Below, piece by piece: positions 61,230 to 64,000 of a stretch of 64,000 nucleotides of DNA (the stretch's first letter is position 1; each line of letters opens with the position of its first letter). The notes under the pieces were generated by a model. The model saw nothing but the letters and a program-made list of their open reading frames with translations, did no database searches and was not told the origin of the DNA. Both the position numbers and the translations under genes were made by a program. The stretch is from Pseudomonas tolaasii NCPPB 2192 (lineage in GTDB: Bacteria; Pseudomonadota; Gammaproteobacteria; Pseudomonadales; Pseudomonadaceae): NCBI RefSeq assembly GCF_002813445.1, contig NZ_PHHD01000001.1, forward strand, positions 4,898,001 through 4,962,000, given 5' to 3'.

Positions 61230-62420
61230 ATGACCATGAATGACCCAATCGTTATCGTCAGTGCCGTTCGCACGCCCATGGGCGGCTTCCAGGGCGACCT
61301 TAAAGGCCTCACCGCGCCGCAGCTGGGTTCTGCTGCGATTCGCGCCGCCGTCGAACGCGCCGGGATCGCCCCCGACGCCGTGGATGAAGTGCTGTTCGGC
61401 TGCGTGCTGCCGGCGGGCCTCGGCCAGGCGCCTGCACGTCAGGCGGCTCTGGGCGCCGGGCTGAACAAAGCCACGCGCTGCACCACCCTGAACAAAATGT
61501 GCGGCTCCGGCATGGAGGCGGCAATTGTGGCCCACGACTCGCTACTCGCCGGCAGCGCCGATGTGATGATTGCCGGCGGCATGGAAAGCATGTCCAACGC
61601 GCCGTATTTGCTGGACCGTGCACGCAGCGGCTACCGCATGGGCCACGGCAAGGTGCTGGACCACATGTTCCTTGACGGCCTTGAGGACGCGTACGACAAA
61701 GGTCGTCTGATGGGCACCTTTGCCGAGGACTGCGCCGAGCAGAACGGTTTCAGCCGTGAAGCCCAGGACGCCTTCGCCATTGCCTCGCTGACCCGCGCCC
61801 AGGAAGCCATCAACCACGGCAGCTTTGCCGCCGAGATCGTTCCGGTGCAGGTCACCGTGGGCAAGGAGCAGAAGACAATCCTCCACGACGAGCAACCGCC
61901 GAAGGCCAAGCTGGACAAAATCACCAGTCTCAAACCGGCCTTCCGCGAGGGCGGCAGCGTGACGGCGGCCAACTCCAGCTCGATTTCCGATGGTGCGGCG
62001 GCGCTGCTGTTGATGCGTCAGTCCGAAGCGCACAAACGCGGGCTCAAGCCCCTGGCGGTAATCCATGGCCACGCGGCCTTTGCCGACGAGCCGGGGCTGT
62101 TTCCGGTGGCGCCGGTGGGCGCGATTCGCAAGCTGATGAGCAAAACCGGCTGGAACCTGGGTGAAGTCGACCTGTTCGAGATCAACGAAGCCTTTGCCGT
62201 GGTCAGCCTGGTGACCATGAGCAAGCTGGAAATCCCCCATGAGAAGGTCAACGTGCACGGCGGCGCCTGTGCGCTGGGGCACCCGATCGGCGCGTCCGGC
62301 GCGCGCATTCTGGTGACTTTGCTGTCGGCCCTGCGCCAGAAGGGGCTCAAGCGCGGTGTTGCCGCCATCTGCATCGGCGGCGGCGAAGCCACGGCCATGG
62401 CCGTCGAATGCGTGTATTAA
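61230..62420 (+). CDS. acetyl-CoA C-acyltransferase (thiolase)
   Basis: The 396-residue protein (ATG at 61230, or 61236) has all thiolase landmarks: [15 protein letters not shown], nucleophile Cys in [30 protein letters not shown] with the His, and the second Cys in [11 protein letters not shown]. It cleaves 3-ketoacyl-CoA with CoA; for 2-methylacetoacetyl-CoA this gives acetyl-CoA and propionyl-CoA. It follows the dehydrogenase by six bases. Confidence 0.94.
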   Translation: MTMNDPIVIVSAVRTPMGGFQGDLKGLTAPQLGSAAIRAAVERAGIAPDAVDEVLFGCVLPAGLGQAPARQAALGAGLNKATRCTTLNKMCGSGMEAAIVAHDSLLAGSADVMIAGGMESMSNAPYLLDRARSGYRMGHGKVLDHMFLDGLEDAYDKGRLMGTFAEDCAEQNGFSREAQDAFAIASLTRAQEAINHGSFAAEIVPVQVTVGKEQKTILHDEQPPKAKLDKITSLKPAFREGGSVTAANSSSISDGAAALLLMRQSEAHKRGLKPLAVIHGHAAFADEPGLFPVAPVGAIRKLMSKTGWNLGEVDLFEINEAFAVVSLVTMSKLEIPHEKVNVHGGACALGHPIGASGARILVTLLSALRQKGLKRGVAAICIGGGEATAMAVECVY

Positions 62421-62429
62421 GGAATTTTT

Positions 62430-63557
62430 ATGCTGCCCGATGACGAACAACTGCAAATCCGCGAGGCCGCCCGGCAATTTGCCCAGGAACGCCTGAAACC
62501 CTTCGCCGCCGAATGGGACCGTGAACACCGTTTTCCCAGGGAGGCCATCGGCGAAATGGCCGAGCTGGGCTTTTTCGGCATGCTGGTGCCGGAACAATGG
62601 GGCGGTTGCGACACCGGCTACCTGGCCTACGCCATGGCGCTTGAAGAAATTGCCGCCGGTGATGGTGCCTGCTCGACCATCATGAGCGTGCACAACTCGG
62701 TGGGCTGTGTGCCGATTCTGAAGTTCGGCAACGATGCGCAGAAAGAACAGTTCCTCAAGCCCCTGGCCAGCGGCGCCATGCTGGGCGCCTTTGCCCTGAC
62801 CGAGCCGCAAGCCGGTTCCGACGCGAGCAGCCTGAAAACCCGCGCGCGCCTCGACGGCGACCATTACGTGCTCAACGGCTGCAAACAGTTCATCACGTCC
62901 GGGCAAAACGCCGGGGCGGTGATTGTGTTTGCGGTCACCGACCCGGCTGCCGGCAAACGCGGGATCAGCGCGTTTATTGTGCCGACCGACTCGCCGGGCT
63001 ACTCGGTGGCGCGGGTGGAAGACAAACTCGGCCAACATGCTTCCGACACCTGCCAGATCCTGTTTGAGGATGTGAAGGTGCCGTTGGCCAATCGTTTGGG
63101 CGAGGAGGGCGAAGGCTACAGGATCGCCCTGGCCAATCTCGAAGGTGGCCGCGTCGGCATCGCCTCGCAATCGGTGGGCATGGCCCGTGCCGCCTTTGAA
63201 GCCGCCCGCGACTATGCCCGGGAGCGTGAGAGCTTTGGCAAGGCAATCATTGAGCATCAGGCGGTGGCCTTCCGTCTGGCCGACATGGCCACACAGATTG
63301 CCGTGGCCCGGCAGATGGTGCATTACGCCGCCGCCCTGCGCGACAGCGGCCAGCCGGCGCTGGTAGAAGCCTCCATGGCCAAGTTGTTTGCTTCGGAGAT
63401 GGCCGAGAAAGTCTGCTCGGCCGCCTTGCAAACCCTGGGCGGTTACGGTTACCTGAGCGACTTCCCCCTGGAGCGCATCTACCGCGACGTGCGGGTCTGC
63501 CAGATCTACGAAGGCACCAGCGATATCCAGCGCATGGTCATCTCACGCAATCTTTAA
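62430..63557 (+). CDS. acyl-CoA dehydrogenase
   Basis: The 375-residue flavoprotein shows [19 protein letters not shown] (FAD and substrate contacts), [19 protein letters not shown], and [35 protein letters not shown] with the catalytic Glu in YEGTSD. It makes the 2,3-enoyl-CoA, with short or branched substrates likely in this cluster. It begins nine bases after the thiolase stop. Confidence 0.94.
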   Translation: MLPDDEQLQIREAARQFAQERLKPFAAEWDREHRFPREAIGEMAELGFFGMLVPEQWGGCDTGYLAYAMALEEIAAGDGACSTIMSVHNSVGCVPILKFGNDAQKEQFLKPLASGAMLGAFALTEPQAGSDASSLKTRARLDGDHYVLNGCKQFITSGQNAGAVIVFAVTDPAAGKRGISAFIVPTDSPGYSVARVEDKLGQHASDTCQILFEDVKVPLANRLGEEGEGYRIALANLEGGRVGIASQSVGMARAAFEAARDYARERESFGKAIIEHQAVAFRLADMATQIAVARQMVHYAAALRDSGQPALVEASMAKLFASEMAEKVCSAALQTLGGYGYLSDFPLERIYRDVRVCQIYEGTSDIQRMVISRNL

Positions 63558-63568
63558 GGAGCCGATAC

Positions 63569-64000
63569 ATGAGTTACGAAACCCTTTTGCTCGAAGTCCA
63601 GGGCCGCGTCGGGCTGATTACCCTGAACCGGCCGCAAGCCCTGAACGCCTTGAACGCCCAACTGGTCAGCGAACTGAACCAGGCGCTGGACGGCCTGGAA
63701 GCCAACCCTGAAATCGGCTGCATTGTGCTCACCGGCTCGAAAAAAGCCTTCGCCGCGGGTGCTGACATCAAGGAAATGGCCGAGCTGACCTACCCGCAGA
63801 TCTATCTCGACGACCTGTTCAGCGACAGTGATCGCGTGGCCAACCGCCGCAAGCCGATCATTGCCGCCGTCAATGGCTTCGCCCTCGGTGGTGGCTGTGA
63901 GCTGGCCTTGATGTGCGATTTCATCCTGGCCGGTGACGGTGCCAAGTTCGGCCAGCCGGAAATCAACCTCGGCGTGCTGCCGGGCATGGGCGGCACCCAG
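63569..64000 (+). CDS. enoyl-CoA hydratase (cut by window edge)
   Basis: 144 residues are visible from the ATG at 63569 after AAGGAGCCGATAC, running off the right edge. Crotonase features are [19 protein letters not shown], oxyanion-hole [25 protein letters not shown] with the first catalytic Glu position, and [18 protein letters not shown] with the second Glu. It hydrates 2-enoyl-CoA, completing the set with dehydrogenase, thiolase and synthetase; the gene begins 11 bases after the acyl-CoA dehydrogenase. Confidence 0.93.
   Translation, partial: MSYETLLLEVQGRVGLITLNRPQALNALNAQLVSELNQALDGLEANPEIGCIVLTGSKKAFAAGADIKEMAELTYPQIYLDDLFSDSDRVANRRKPIIAAVNGFALGGGCELALMCDFILAGDGAKFGQPEINLGVLPGMGGTQ

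Noticed and set aside
61542..63431. 629-codon frame antisense to thiolase and acyl-CoA dehydrogenase
   Set aside because: It spans two well-supported genes on the other strand and shows no domain or ribosome binding site.
1..64000. CRISPR arrays, rRNA or tRNA genes
   Set aside because: No regularly spaced repeats and no tRNA-like cloverleaf or rRNA sequence were noticed in reading the window.

Overview
The window looks like chromosomal DNA of a fluorescent-group Pseudomonas. The protein families point that way: a chaperone-usher fimbrial operon, an MvaT/MvaU-type H-NS analogue, galU followed by gor, ahpC-ahpF, a 358-residue 4-hydroxyphenylpyruvate dioxygenase, a CdaR/glycerate kinase locus, and a five-gene acyl-CoA catabolic run in an order known from P. 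putida. GC-rich codon use and REP-like intergenic hairpins agree. Species identity is inference; no rRNA or tRNA gene, CRISPR array or prophage was seen.

Layout. 1-5.2 kb: a truncated alpha/beta hydrolase diverging from a CGNR zinc-finger (ABATE) regulator and a GyrI-like protein; a leftward alkylation-repair operon (DUF1883 protein, 55-residue protein, alkB, ada); three small proteins, two of them lipoproteins. 5.2-14.1 kb: a ten-gene leftward fimbrial operon with an MR/P-like order (major pilin, minor pilin, usher, chaperone, four minor pilins, two near-duplicate tip adhesins). 14.5-25.4 kb: a small ORF, galU, gor, a KfrA-like coiled-coil protein diverging from a tyrosine recombinase, ahpC, ahpF, gloA, a DUF4946 protein, an MvaU-like protein and a CSS-EAL phosphodiesterase. 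25.5-36.7 kb: a frameshifted LysR gene beside an EamA exporter, hpd, rarD, an aldo/keto reductase, a LysR/SDR pair, and a sugar-acid locus (MFS transporter, cdaR-like, glycerate kinase). 36.7-42.3 kb: a secreted hydrolase, a GNAT remnant, an Asp/Glu racemase, a DUF3313 lipoprotein, a DUF1254 protein and an orphan receiver.

42.5-46.4 kb holds the most unusual gene, a 1271-residue toxin or effector-like protein. It has a central hydrophobic region, a tandemly duplicated module of about 70 residues, and a C-terminal segment whose Cys, His and Asp motifs and spacing fit a YopT/AvrPphB-type (C58) cysteine protease. It stands alone, with no secretion genes nearby.

46.6-56.4 kb is a dense signalling island. 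A rightward set encodes a CHASE3-GAF hybrid kinase with three receivers, a stand-alone CheR, a stand-alone CheB, a receiver-kinase and a single receiver. A converging leftward pair encodes a KaiC-like double ATPase and a hybrid kinase. No chemoreceptor, KaiA or KaiB is present. CheR and CheB may act on the Glu/Gln-rich coiled coil of the first kinase (inference).

56.5-64 kb: a HEAT/TPR protein, a bestrophin-like channel, then acyl-CoA synthetase, 3-hydroxyacyl-CoA dehydrogenase, thiolase, acyl-CoA dehydrogenase and a truncated enoyl-CoA hydratase, together a complete beta-oxidation-type set probably for isoleucine-derived or other short or branched acyl-CoAs.
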